From: Gorsachius magnificus
Lineage: Eukaryota > Chordata > Aves > Pelecaniformes > Ardeidae
Assembly: GCA_034008185.1 (NCBI GenBank)
Contig: CM067082.1
Coordinates: 85,125,684 to 85,189,683 of the forward strand
Reading direction: 5' to 3'
DNA length: 64,000 nucleotides
Made by a program: the position numbers and the translations under genes. Every line of letters starts with the position of its first letter. Positions within the stretch are counted from its first letter, which is position 1. Under the pieces are notes generated by a model. It was not told the DNA's origin and ran no database searches. It saw only the letters and a program-made list of their open reading frames with translations. This document shows positions 11,308 through 23,700 of the stretch, in pieces.

Positions 11308-14300
11308 ATGAAACTGAAACAGCTTTCTGCTGAGGGTGGACAGTCCCCCAGATGACCAGGTTGAGGACACCTGGTTGACAGTCTTCTACCTCCTCCATCA
11401 GCAAGGAAAGGACCAGCCTTTTGCAGCTGAAGAAAAGAACAGGGGGTGGGCGGGTAGGGGGAAATGTTCATCTCCTGTTACATGGCTGCTGCTTGAGAGA
11501 GGAGAGGGGGAAGAATGGGAGGGACACTAGGAAAAAAGGTCTTAAGCCTTAGAAATCCTAAGAGCAGAGAAGAATCCTTGACAGACAGAAAAAAGGCCAG
11601 GCAGGTACCGCGCATAGCTGGAAGGAGAACCATGATCCTGTCCAGATGCAGAGCAAACCCATGCAAAGGGTATAGTGTGTCAAATAGGGGTCTGCCCCAG
11701 GGCAACAAGCCCAGTTATTAAAACTTTGTGTCTTGGTGAGGGTAAATCCTATCTAACAGCACCAGAAAACAACTGCCCACCCCTTCCTAGTTCTTCAGGT
11801 CTGGTTAGAATGAAGCAGGAGTTCATTTCAGATTACTGAATACCTTTGCTGGCCTTCAGGGCATGGTCCTGTCTGGAGCTTCCTGCATCCAAGGCAGAGG
11901 AAATAATGCCTCTCTGTAACTGGAGATCTCCTTCCCTCACAGCTCTAACACACATACACACTTCGAAAGGAGCCTACCTTCTGTTAACTTATTTTTATAT
12001 GCTTGTCACCAACGCCTGTGCTCGCGCCAGTTTATGCGGGTGCCTCTCTGCCCTTCCAGAATGACCTGAGAGCTCAGCAAAGGCATCTGCTCGATTTGCA
12101 GGTGTCCCAGCCCACCAGCCCATCCCTCCCAGACAAATCCGCTGCTTTCCCTTTTCCCCCAATCCACACCCAGCTTCCTGCTCCGCTCAGCCACCCATTT
12201 CCCAGGGATGGTATAGCCTGCCATGCGCAAGCCAGGAGCAGGGCAAATCTATAGGTGGGAGAGGGCTAAGCCCCAGCACGGAGGGGCAACCAGCTCTCTC
12301 ACAGCAGGAGATGGAAGTAAAGAGAGCAAGGAGGGAGGAGGAGGCAGCGCAGGGGCTATCGCAGCATCTGTTATTGAACTCACTGCTGGGTGCATGATGG
12401 GGAATTAACAAGCAGTGCACTTTTCCAGCTCTTCTTTGATTACAAATCAGTTTGATTTCTTCCTTCACCTGTAACATATGCTGAGGGTCCACACTCTATT
12501 CCCCAACACAAGGCTGGGGGAAGAGGGGAGGAAAGGAAAAGAGGTAATAAAACGGTAGCACTTTCCAGAGAATATGCAACAGATGGAAGAGAAAAGCCTA
12601 AGAGAAAAGTGCATACTGTACTGACAGTATAATTAAACTGGCATCCTAACCAGAGTCCATTTCTGCAAATGCAAAAACCCCGGGCAACACGAATCCTGTT
12701 ACTTGGGCTGTTACCACTATTTATCAAGCTGTCGTATCACACCTTATATAAGGGGGATCTATTTGCGTGGTCTGCCTGTCCTGCCCAGCCCAAAAAGCCA
12801 CAAAGCTCCTGGAGATCAGGAAATTAATGCTAGCATTTCCTATTGCTTTCAATGTCACGCAGGGAAGACCTCTCAACAGGGACGTATGAGACCCTGACTC
12901 AGCCACCTGGAAAACGCGCTACCTCCAGCAGACTGCCGAGGGGTTAGTGCTGTCCATGTCACCTATCGCGTTCACGTGGAGTCTTCATGCTATTGTACTG
13001 TCCTTTTGGACACCAGTATCTGTACACATTATGTTTGATATTGGGTTCTATCCAGTGGTGGATATAATGCTTTCCAGCTGGCAGGCATCCCAATAGGAGG
13101 TTTCGGAGTAGACCTGCACGTGTCTGTGTTTGCGTGTGTAGAACATGTGGGAGGTTTGGGAGAACAGTATCATACATTAACAAGAACACCCTAGCTTATT
13201 CATCATCCAGATTAACACCGACAAGATGAGACTGTTTAAATGCACGTTGGAAAATGGGGTGGAGGGGAAGCTGTTATCTTGTAAAGGACTTGTAACTTTT
13301 CCCGGTGTGCTGTGTTTTGTCCTCAGCCCAAGCTGTGGTATGTCTACCTTGGGGAAAAAGCAAAGAAATCCCCACTGAGGGCTACTGCCATGAATGCAGG
13401 AGAGCTCTGTAAGGCCTTCACACATTAATAGAACAATATATAACTGTTAAAAATTGCTACACACTGTAAGAAGTTTTTACATGCTGCAACTTGTCAGGCA
13501 TTACAACTGGCGGCCTGGCCCCCCATGGTACATCAGTGACTTGGTCTTACACAGTGTGGTAGCATTTTTTTTCCTCCTTTTTTTCAGCATACAGTAACTA
13601 AGTATTTTAATCTTGCTGGTGTTATCTTTAAAACAAATGATCTAGCGTGTTCTTACTGTTATGGTTTTGTACAATACTGCTGTCGTACGCCTCTGTTGTG
13701 TTATGCCGCCACTGCGTGTCACTATTAAGACAGAACAACAAAGAAAGATTTTTTGGGAGATTTATAAAGTCCTGGTGGGGATGGACTCAGCATCGCTCCC
13801 AAGGTGAGAGCCCTCTCAGGACAGCCGTACCAACACCGCAGTGCAGGCGGAGAGGAGTGGGAGCAGCCAGGAGGGGAGGATTCCTTGCGGGAATGATCCC
13901 GAGCCACTGCCCAGCGCAGACCGGCCACACGGGCTTCGGTAGAGCGTGCCCCAACTCGGGCAAAATTGAGCAGGCAGTCTAGTTCAGGGCTGGCTACCCC
14001 ACACACACGAGACATCCAAGTGCGCTTGTTCAAGAGCTGACACACGTTATTTTTAACCTAGCTCGGCTAACCCAGGCCAAAGAAACCACAGTGATAGCAG
14101 AGAACCACAATACAGGTTTTAAGGGAAAATCTCTGCAGCCACAATCTGACAACAGCTAGACTGAGATGCATCCTCTCAAGAACTGTTTTCATCTTCAAAG
14201 GGGAAGTAACAGCCAGAATAACAGCAAAGTACAACTTGCTGCTCAATGGAAGAGGGCCATCTCCCGAGCTCCCACCACGTCACAGCACATAACCTGTGTG

Positions 14301-14487
14301 CATGCTACAGTAAATTGTGAAGATATTATTTCTTATTTCAAAGTCAATTCTTTGCAAAAGGTGAATGTAACAACAAAGGGAAAGGCTCATATGTACTGTG
14401 TAGTACATACACTTCCAGGCAGCGAAGCACCTCCCAAGTCCAACATTAGGAGCTCGCGTTGTCTTTGCCCCGACAGGAGGAAGAAAT

Positions 14488-14493
14488 ACTTAC
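14488..14493 (-). other. SLC22A23: Splice donor after the 169-bp SLC22A23 exon
   Basis: The minus strand reads GGGT|GTAAGT here. A GT also occurs two bases earlier (TGG|GTGTAA). Only the GTAAGT site gives an exon end whose phase keeps the next exon in the SLC22 frame, and it is the better consensus match. Confidence 0.9.
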
Positions 14494-14662
14494 ACCCAGT
14501 AAAGCAGCATCAGCAGGAAAGGACAGATGATGACGGCCTGGAGGACCTGCCAGTCCCTGCAGAGAGCAGCCAGTCCCGGCATGAGGAACTGCCCCGCCAT
14601 TTCGATGAAGCTCGCCACCATGGTGATCATGAACCGGTGCCCAGGAGGACAGAGCTCTATCC
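14494..14662 (-). CDS. SLC22A23: SLC22A23 internal exon encoding two membrane segments (partial gene)
   Basis: This exon encodes part of an orphan major-facilitator transporter of the SLC22 (organic ion transporter) family, a multi-pass membrane protein whose substrate is not established. It runs on the minus strand: two bases (GG) complete a split codon, 55 full codons follow, and GT begins the next split codon. The peptide starts IELCPPGHRFMITM and contains MPGLAALCRDWQVLQ. Residues about 10-33 and 38-55 are hydrophobic and fit two adjacent membrane helices, probably TM5 and TM6. The acceptor is TGTTTCAG with a CTAAT branch-point-like site 28 nt upstream; the donor is GTAAGT. The 169-bp length equals, from memory, the usual fourth coding exon of SLC22 genes. 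The peptide matches my memory of vertebrate SLC22A23 nearly residue for residue, including AALCRDWQVLQ. SLC22A17 is the nearest alternative. There are no stops or frameshifts. A glutamate at residue 20, within the first helix, is unusual. Confidence 0.92.
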
Positions 14663-14693
14663 CTGAAACACAGAGCACACATGAGCGCATTAG
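14663..14693 (-). other. SLC22A23: Splice acceptor and likely branch point of the 169-bp SLC22A23 exon
   Basis: On the minus strand the intron ends in a pyrimidine-rich run, TGTGCTCTGTGTTTCAG, directly before the exon. The sequence ACTAAT lies upstream, with its branch-type A at 14690, 28 nt from the exon. This spacing is normal for vertebrate introns. Confidence 0.85.
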
Positions 14694-14989
14694 TCCCTCC
14701 CCACCAGCAAAGGCTCACAAAGAGCATCCCTTTATGAAACTTTCAGGGAGTTAATGTCCTTCAAGACCTTCGTCTGGAGTTATGAACAATCACATAAACC
14801 TTGTTTCTGCCTGTATTTAGGCTTCAAATACCCTCGCAGCACCAGACAAGCCCATTAACAGCTGGCTGTGGTGCAAACAGTGCAACTTCCATACACCCAC
14901 TGCACCTCCTGCAGACCTGCTGTATCCTTGTCCACCAGCTTTCCTTCAGTCTCTACCTAGAGAAGCATTTTACCAAACTGAAAAGTTGT

Positions 14990-15045
<56 letters not shown>

Positions 15046-17402
15046 GGGAACATAGGGTAAAACACAACCCAAAGATTTTGGGGTCGAGCCTTTTCACAGC
15101 TCTCAGAGCTGCCCAGCTCATACGGGATGCCACCTGCCCACCGTTTAATATGCTACGGCTCAGCCAGTTTCAAGCTGAATTTTGCTGAGTGGGTTGTCTC
15201 TGGGTTCGCTTTTTGTTTTCACAATAGCTAATCTTGATCAACTTTCAAACAAGCCGGTCTTCCATCTGTCTTATCCTGTCCTCCATCCTTCCTTTTGCTG
15301 TGGGGCGATTTGCTACCATCACTGGTATCATCGGTTGCCTCAGCCGCCTTGTGGCAAGTGCGTTCAGTAGATAAAAGCTTCCTTAAACCCTGGCTACCTT
15401 TCATTTAGCCCTCAGAAACGATGAATTTATCAGAATCACAGCTTAAAAATAACCCCCATCAAAAAACACAACAAAAGAAAAATCACAGAAGAAATAGCAG
15501 AAAAATTGGACTGTCTTGTGGAAATATATTCAAACAGGGTTTTTTGCCAGTAAGATTGCAATAGAATTCCCTATTTCATATTTCCCATTTGCCCACATTC
15601 ACTTCTACAGATTAATAATTAAGCACAATAAAGCTGCCACAAATACTGTGTGGTACTTATCAGCATGCTGATACAGAAACACAGGCTCGTAAACAGTCAT
15701 GATATGTTGCTGTCAGCACTATTGCTTTTCCTTGCGATGTTTCCTACGTTTGTTTTAAATCAGAATTTAACGGTCATTAAAATTGTAATTGAAAAGCCGT
15801 AAGACAATAGGAAGAGATGACAGCTGCTCCTTCCTTCACGCTCTCCTCTGTAGCTTGTTCAGCAATTATCACTGTAACGCAGATTTAAACTAGCTGACCA
15901 GGAACTAGCTTGCAGAGCAAACATAGGATTAAATGCCCCATGCTGTTCCTCCCCCTTTCTTTTCAGCCAATGACAAAAACTATCGATGGATTTTTGCCAA
16001 TACAGAAAGAAAATGTATTTGTTGTGAGGCAGCCCAAATTTTCATTAGCTTAACCACAAGCACAGCAGCTTTGGAAAAGGAAGAGGGGAAAAAAACCCCT
16101 CAAAGACTCTCACTTGCTATAAAAGCCTTTTACATTTTAATTAGAAAAACAAGATTAAAACACAGAGGTCCTTATTACATTAATATGGTTTCAATCTTAC
16201 TAATGAAGTATCCCAAGCCTGGGCGATTTTTTTTTTATTCTATGCAAAGAGGTCACTTCCGTTTAATTTCCCTAATCTTCAAATATAAAGTGCTTCTGTT
16301 TGTCTTTCTAAACCTTAAAGTCCCAGTTACTCACACTCCAATATTCCTTCATTAAGTACAAGGATGAGTTTGGTTGCTATAGAAACGGGAAGTCTGCATT
16401 TGATAGGTAAGGCTTTGGCATTTCAATGGCATTGCTTAGGTTAGTATCAGATAAAAAAAAAAAAATAACCAAGAGGAGAACAACTTTTATATGAAGTCAG
16501 AAAGAGGTGTCCAAATAATAAAATTATATTTTGTTAAGTCACTGGTGCATAGTACATAACTCCATATGCAGCAGTTATTCATTGTGTAGGAAGGAAATAA
16601 CTCCAGAGGATGTTTAGCATCTGTTTTCTGTTTTCTCCTCTGCATTATCACACGCATATGATCAATTTTTGTCCTTTCCTCTAAAAAAGCTGGAGAACAC
16701 ACAAAAAAATAATCCCTGCTGTAGGCTGGGTGAACATCACTTTCAAGTGTCATCAGCAGGTGCTCCGTGTATATGAAATATCACACCCTTGTTGAAACGT
16801 TCCTACATATTAGGGCGGCCTACTGACTTTCCAACATCTCTTGCATCAATTTGCTACAATAAAAGATTTGGCACCGCAGCTTTTAGGAAGCGTGTAGCAG
16901 TCAACCTTTCCCCACCTCTGCCCGCAGAGCCACCCACCGCAGCACCGGTGCTCCAGCCCTAGGAGAGGCACGCTGCTGATGCTCCCACCGGCGCCACCAT
17001 GCACCCAGCCACAAGGCCTCGGCGGCCACGTGAATTTCCACCCCATTCACGTGATAAAAATTATGGACTTGCATGAAATTACTACGAGGCAGAGATCATC
17101 TTTATCCACCCACAGCAAATCTAGCAAGAAAGCTCCAGCTCCCCCACTCAGTGAAAAGGTTTCCACCTCAACGACCGTGTGGAGCATGGAGAATCAAGTA
17201 AACCCTTGTCATACACACAAATCATGGAACTTACTATCAGTACCAAAAACTCCTGGATACATTAATTTGCTCTGCTTGGAAAATTTTGTGTGGGCAAGGA
17301 GACAGGCATGGAAAGCACTTTGCTTCCTTGCCTAGAATTTCTACTCTAGGCAGCACAGTCAGAGCAGTAGAATCAACTCAGTTGCCTAATTTAGAATTGT
17401 AA
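14694..17402 (-). other. SLC22A23: SLC22A23 intron, segment next to the 169-bp exon
   Basis: Unique intron sequence apart from the T51 tract. The part from 15560 to 16350 is AT-rich and has few long repeats. I recognise no exon and no mobile element. Confidence 0.65.
14992..15042. repeat. Poly-T tract (T51), 330 bp upstream of an SLC22A23 exon
   Basis: Fifty-one consecutive T residues on the plus strand, read as A51 in the SLC22A23 transcript. The tract lies 330 bp before the 169-bp exon's acceptor. No retrogene or SINE body was recognised on either side. The length is exceptional for a pure tract and will vary between individuals or be an assembly estimate. Confidence 0.95.
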
Positions 17403-17858
17403 AATCACAGAATCGTTCAGGTTTGAAAAGACCTTTAAGATCATCAAGTCCAACCATTAACCTAACACTGCCATCCCACCACTAAACGCTGTCCCTAAGC
17501 CATAGCCTTTTAAATACCTCCAGGGATGGGGACTCAACCCCTTCCCTGGGCAGCCCGTTCCAATGCTTGACAACCCTTCTGGTGAAGAAATTTTTCCTAA
17601 TGTCCAACCTAAACCTGCTCTGGCACAACTTGAGGCCATTTCCTCTCATCCTATCACTTGTTACTTGGGAGAAGAGACCAACATCCATTTGGCTACACCC
17701 TCCTGTCTGACAGTTGTAGAGGGCGATAAGGTCTCCCCTCAGCCTCCTCTCCTCCAGGCTAAACAACTCCAGCACCCTCAGCTGCTCCCCATCAGACTTG
17801 TGCTCCAGACCCCTCACCAGCTTTGTTGCCCTTCTCTGGACACGCTCCAGCATTTCCA
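17403..17858 (-). mobile_element. CR1 LINE 3' end, minus strand (same orientation as the gene)
   Basis: A 5'-truncated CR1, reverse-complemented. The 3' untranslated tail is at the low-coordinate side (CACAGAATCGTTCAGG, then AAGACCTTTAAGATCATCAA). The ORF2 tail follows and ends near 17855. The frame 17482-17880 on the minus strand reads [17 protein letters not shown] and [20 protein letters not shown], with a small deletion before its end. This is the only CR1 here in the sense orientation of SLC22A23. Confidence 0.93.
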
Positions 17859-20667
17859 CAAGTCCCACACAAATTATCATATGTGCAAGTCGAAACCTGC
17901 ACGCAAAGCCGTCCTGCAGTTACTTGGGCAGTGAAATCAGACAGGCGGGACAGACTTTCCCAACATCGGTAGACACCCAGTAACAGCAGGCATCAGAAGT
18001 GCAGAAGCGGGACCCAGTCAATCCCGGGGCAGAACTGTTCCACACATGCCATAGGTGCAACCCAGGCTGAAGGCAGCCGCCGCACCACACGCATGGTGCA
18101 GACCCAGGCTCTGCAGGCATCACAGACGCGAGACGCTGGATGCACGGGGCTCACTGCACGGCCCATGCCTCTGGCTGGGAAATGCAGAAATGAAGTGTAG
18201 AAATCCTCCTCTCAGACCCTATCCTCTATGTCCTTCCACTACAGAAGTGAGCAAATCCACGCTCACCAGCCTCACAGCCCTCAAACCTGCCACAGGGAGA
18301 TCCGGTGTGAACTGCGCCCCTTCTTACAAGGGATTTGAGCATTTTTGGGGGTTGTTTGATGCACTCAAAGTAACCCCACTACTAACACGCGGGATGTGCA
18401 GAGACACGTTCTGGCAGGGAAGGAACAGCGCTGGGGCCAGATACGTTACTCCGTGAGTCTGCATGCAGTGATTTGTACCAGAGGTGTTGTCTCTGGTGAT
18501 GAACACAGGCAGAGTAAAAGTCTGTGTGCGTGCATGAGGGTATGCCTGTGTGAGAGCAAGTGAGCAGGCACCAGAAGGATGGGGAGAGCATGGGTTAAAG
18601 GAGTGGCACATGCCCACTGTGCCAATCGCACCCTACCCGTGATTTCATTCAAGTAACAAAAGGAGGAGGAACAACCTGACCTACAGATAAGGTATCAAGA
18701 TGATGAAGAACAGGACTGGAGTCATAAAATATCAAGACTATGAGAAAAAGAGAACAGAAATTCAGTAAGCTTGCCTCAGAATTATGAGGGATGAGAAAAA
18801 ACAATGAAGCAAAAAAACTGTAAACATCATCAACTCCCAAAGGGTATGAAAAGCAGCCCCACACTGGTTTGTTGTTGCCTGCCAAGAACAACCTCAGGGA
18901 TGTGATGAGGACTCAGCAGCCACTGCCTCTTGTCCTCTGTGTCCCACAAGTGACCCTGGCCAGAGCACATGGACATGCCTCGGTACTCACGAGTGCACGG
19001 GTGTGAGAGCGTGCATGAGTGAAATCCATCAGAGAATGAGTGTGGTTGTGTAAAATCTGCCTACTTACAGACTTTTTGGGGGAAAAACAATAAAACCAAC
19101 TTTTTCCTTCTATATAGTCTCTGAGTTATTTAGAAATCCCACAGGAAATACTTTCAAATATTAACCAAGGAAATAAGAACCATGGCAGCTATATTGGCTG
19201 ATCCTAGCGACAAAGGCCAAGCCCAAGAAAAGGACTTTCAAACTGAAGTTTCTGGTATACGAAGAGGACAGATTTCAAAGCAGCTCCCCCACTGCTTCAT
19301 ACATCATCCTTTTTGCTTACCCCTAGCATTGCAGCAGTGGCCCTGTTTGACCCCTAAGAGAACCACACACACCCCTAGGATGTGCTAAACTTTCCAGATA
19401 TATGCCGAGGGAAAAGCCCCTGCTGAGGAGGGCTCTGTCCCCACGCTTCCCTCTGGAGGCAGCCTTGGAGATGTCCTGGGCTGGCTTCCTTCGCTGGTGC
19501 AGTCCTCCCCGAGCAGAGGCAGCTGTTGGGTTTCAGCAGAGTTAGGTTTCACGACGGATGCTGGCCTGAGAAAAGTTGCCTCAGATGCCGATGGACCTAC
19601 ACAGCTTTGAGCTTGTTCAGACTTTCTGACTGTCTAGCTTTAACAAGCAGGTTATCGGAGTACACTCTTGCACCTTAGGTGAATACAGAATGCAATAGAG
19701 GTTTCAAACCTGCAGCGTTTTCCAAACATGTCTAAAAAGCAAAACATAGTTTTTAGGACCAGGAAAACTATGGGCTGAAGGCAATGCTGTCACACGCAAG
19801 TCCTCCTTTGATCCACACTGCACGCTATGTGACAACAGGGGCAAGGTCAGATAAGATTTTCTTGGCACACCAGAACAAAGAAACAACTTAAAATGAGTAA
19901 TTCATTGTTATTTCCAGCCCACAGCACACCACCGGAATCGGATCGGGTAAGATCTCCCAAACAGGTTTTGGAATACTGAAATTAATTTTCTTTAAATGGG
20001 ATTCATTTTCTCTCCCTCACTCCCCCTGTGTTTCCTCCTTTGGGACTCTTGTTAGAAAGAAGGGAATGCCTGAATAAGCCTTCACAGGCAAAAGCAGCCC
20101 ATTCCACAGAGCACCCCGAAGCGCTGGGAGGCCCTTCAGCAAGCGCATCTGCAGTTTTGCCAAGAAGAAGTGCATATAAACATCAGTGAATTAATTCACT
20201 GAAATTATACGGTACTTAAACTGGTGCACACCATTTATGTTCCCTCATCTGGAAATAGGTGTGCCTGGAAAAACCCAGAGAGAGAAGCAGAAAGGAAGAT
20301 GCAGAAAGGCCATCGGTGGATGAGGTATGGCACATCTCAGGCCCGCACACATCTTTGGAGCGTCTGCAGAGCCATTAGTCCTGAAAGGTTTTGCTTTTTT
20401 TATAGTTTTTGGAAAGCTAGAAATAGCTTGCAAAAGACGACAGGGCTCTAGATTATTTCTCACTAAAATCAATTGTCCCCGACAGCTGACCAAAAAGGCT
20501 GGGATTTATTGAAAAGGACAGGACTCTATCACATACCTCTGTATGGTTGGCAAAATTTAGGAAGACCCCAACACCACTGACAGCTCAGCCAGGACGGCGC
20601 AGGGAGTTGAGAGCACCCGCTCCAAGCAGGACCAGGGCACTCTTTCCCACCATGCACCACACGAGCT

Positions 20668-20707
20668 GCATGGGACACACGGATGGTGCATGGGACACAT
20701 GGATGGG
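20668..20707. repeat. 20-bp tandem duplication
   Basis: GCATGGGACACACGGATGGT is followed at once by GCATGGGACACATGGATGGG, an 18 of 20 match. Confidence 0.85.
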
Positions 20708-23700
20708 CCAGAAGGGCTCATGGCTCAGCCCTGCCTCGTTGGGATGTGGGCGAGGAGGGAGCTAACAAAGAGCCTCTGCAACTCCTCGGGGGGCTCAGCC
20801 CCACTGTGTGCGGAGCTGCTCCCTCCTGCGGGAGGTTGCCACCCCTGGGCACCAGCAGAGAAAGGCATGATACAAACCACAGGTCAGACAATAGGTTGCC
20901 CACAGCAAAGGCAACTGGCACTGGTGACAAGGGGCACATGGATTTTAGATCAGAAAGCGTGAGTAGCCTTTTCTAAGAGCTTCTCCTCTCCATAGCACTG
21001 GGATGGAAAAAGCCCTGCACTGCTATCATTGACAACAATTTTTCAGGCAACCTCTTCTGAAAAGAAGATGGGACATTGAGTTAAAATTATCCACGTATGT
21101 CACGGCCTGACATCTGCAATGCTGTCCTCTCCCCTTTCCAGCCGGCTCCTCTCTCCCACCCTCTCTGCCTGCAGCTGTGGAAGCAGCAGTCCAGCTGGAG
21201 GAGATGGATACATGGATGGGTGACCAGGGAGGACTACAGTAACACCGGGTTAACATCAGCTCATGTGGCCACAGAGCGTGGCCCCACATAGCCCACCTCC
21301 TCCAAACCCCACTGGGTAAGCCGTCATGGCCACGAAGGGACTAAGGACCTCGTCCTATCCTTTCTTGCTCGGTCTTACACTTACACAAACCAGTAACAAA
21401 TGATTCATTTCAGGTTTCAGAAACCTTCTCATTTGTCTTCAAAGGCTGACATTTATTCTCATAGGATATTTGCACAAGGATTAACAGTAAATACCTTTAT
21501 TTAAAGAAAAAAAAAGAAGGAAGTTGTAAGTCACTTACAAATAATATATCAAGAGGAAAAAGAGGTTAAACCACACTGCCTGAACAACTCCAGCATTCAC
21601 TCACCCATCTCCAATCCCAAAACACAAAGCAATTCTTGCACCACAGCCTAAGCGCTACCTCCAGCAGAAACCACAAGCTGACTGCTTTTTGTGCCTTTGC
21701 AGCTTTCTCTCCCCACTCGGTTTCAGCCTATGAGCCACTAAGACTGTAATTACATTTGAGTAAACCTTGGAGAAAATGGCCAGGACAAAGCACCTGAAGT
21801 CTGGGCAACTGCATTCCCACGGAAAAAAATCCCCGAGGAGACAGTTTGATTCTAGATTCACATGCACAGTTTCACATTATATTAAAAAAAAGTAGTAATT
21901 TTTTTTTTTTAGTTTCCCCCATATTACTTTATACCAGTCACTCTTAATTCCTTCCCTCTAAGGATCCCTCAAGACATTCCCCTATCCTAAAAGGGAGGAA
22001 AACAATCAGGCTCACATGAACAAGACCCAGACTATCAGTAGAGCAGAAGAAAGCTCACGTAACACAGTTTCAGGTATAAAATGTGGGACACCAGAAATTC
22101 CCCGTGATGGTAGGTAGCATCCCAAAGCACCAGGGCTGTGTTTGCCTCTCAGCCCCAGCAGCTGCTCAGCTCCGTCAAGAGAAAAGGACAGGCTGTGGTC
22201 CTAAGGTAGGTTTTTGCATTTGGACTCTGCTTTTCAACAGAGCACAAAAGGAAAGAGGAAAAAAATAAAAATCCCACAGCACTTAGTTTTCCAAGCTGTT
22301 CAGCACTTCCAGCATGTCCCACCACCTCAGTGCTCCCTGAGCTGAGCCTTTTGGCATGACAAGCTCTGTCATGGTGATCTTGAAGACTGCTGGGAGGCGA
22401 CCCCATCCCCGCTGCTGCTGCATTTCCAAATTCCCACCAAGCTCGCTCAAACCTCGGGAACCTCTTCTTCCTCTGGTACTCTCCATGGAATTCGCCCTCT
22501 GCTGTAAACAGATCATCTTGCTGGATATTCCTAGAATAACACGGCCCCCAGGCTCGCTTGTGGCGGGCTGACCAGATAAAATTGCAGCAAAAAACTATTA
22601 ATAAACTCCCAGACAGGCCTTTATGTTTGCAGCTGGCTGGTAGGGGGAGAAGTAAATAAATTAGTTCCAGCATATCTACTTATATACCTCAAATTCCAGG
22701 TGGTTACCAGACACAAACTTCTAAGAGCCGCCAGCCCTACCCACGAGCTCTGTAGCCTCCCCGTCCCAATTAGCGCACTTCTGATTCAGCGCTGGCCGAA
22801 ATGGCCCAGGTTAAGACCGCACTCGCTCCCGGCTGAGTTCAGAGACGGAGCACTCTTCCTCGATCCTCTTTGCTGTCACCAGAAGTAAGAGAGGAAGCAC
22901 CACGCGTAAATACAGTTTATTAGAGAACAGCAAATGAAGCAACGCACGGAAGGAAAGGTTATCACACAGTGCACAGACAACTGCCAGCCGATGTAAACAC
23001 AGGACAGAGACAGAGTGGAAGGAAAGAAAAAAATCTAATTTACTCTCTGGAGAAATCCAATCCACTGCCAAGCAAAGACAGCAGTAATAGACTGAGCCTC
23101 CAATGGCCAAGTAAGAAAAATGGGATTATTTTCCCCCAACAGCACAGCAGGTCAAAAGTTATTCTAAAATACACCTATGAAGTGACACGGGTACTCCGTC
23201 AAAGGTACTTTTCGACACATCATAGATTTGGCAGGGGAATTCTTTTCCCACCGTTTATATCTAATTAACACTTTTTATGTGTGTCCAATCAGTTGCCCAC
23301 GCACTGCCACAACCCGAGCTGATGGAGCCATCAGGCTGGCTCTGGGACGGGCAGCCAGTGCGGCACCTCACCGGACATGCCGTGCCACTCATCATTTCCC
23401 ACCAGGATAGGTACCCCACATCTGCTGGATGGAGCTATCAGACAGACAGACATCTAATCAGAATGGGTAACTTTCTTACCAAAGCTAGATCAGACGTTCA
23501 TTTTGTATACAAGTACCAGGATAGCGATGTTAGGCAAAATACCTTTTAGATACACCACTGAAGCCTCCACTGCTGTGAACACTACAACGTGCATGAAGAG
23601 GCATAGCATGGAAAAAGTACACGTGGCTATACTGCTCATCCAAAATCCAGCCAAAACACAACGCAGCCTTCCCTCTCTTTACTTCCCACACGCCCGACTC

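Larger units (their letters stand above)
8175..14487 (-). other. SLC22A23: SLC22A23 intron between the 169-bp and 128-bp exons
   Basis: This intron is about 6.3 kb. Besides the nested CR1 pair at 8900-10055 it holds a T31 tract (10446-10476), an A/C-rich stretch (about 11135-11190) and an AT microsatellite (11268-11307). The rest is unique sequence with no open frame that looks coding. I see no recognisable alternative exon. Confidence 0.8.

Noticed and set aside
14166..14666. 166-codon open frame on the plus strand over the SLC22A23 exon
   Set aside because: It is the antisense shadow of the real minus-strand exon; splice sites, phase and homology all favour the minus strand.
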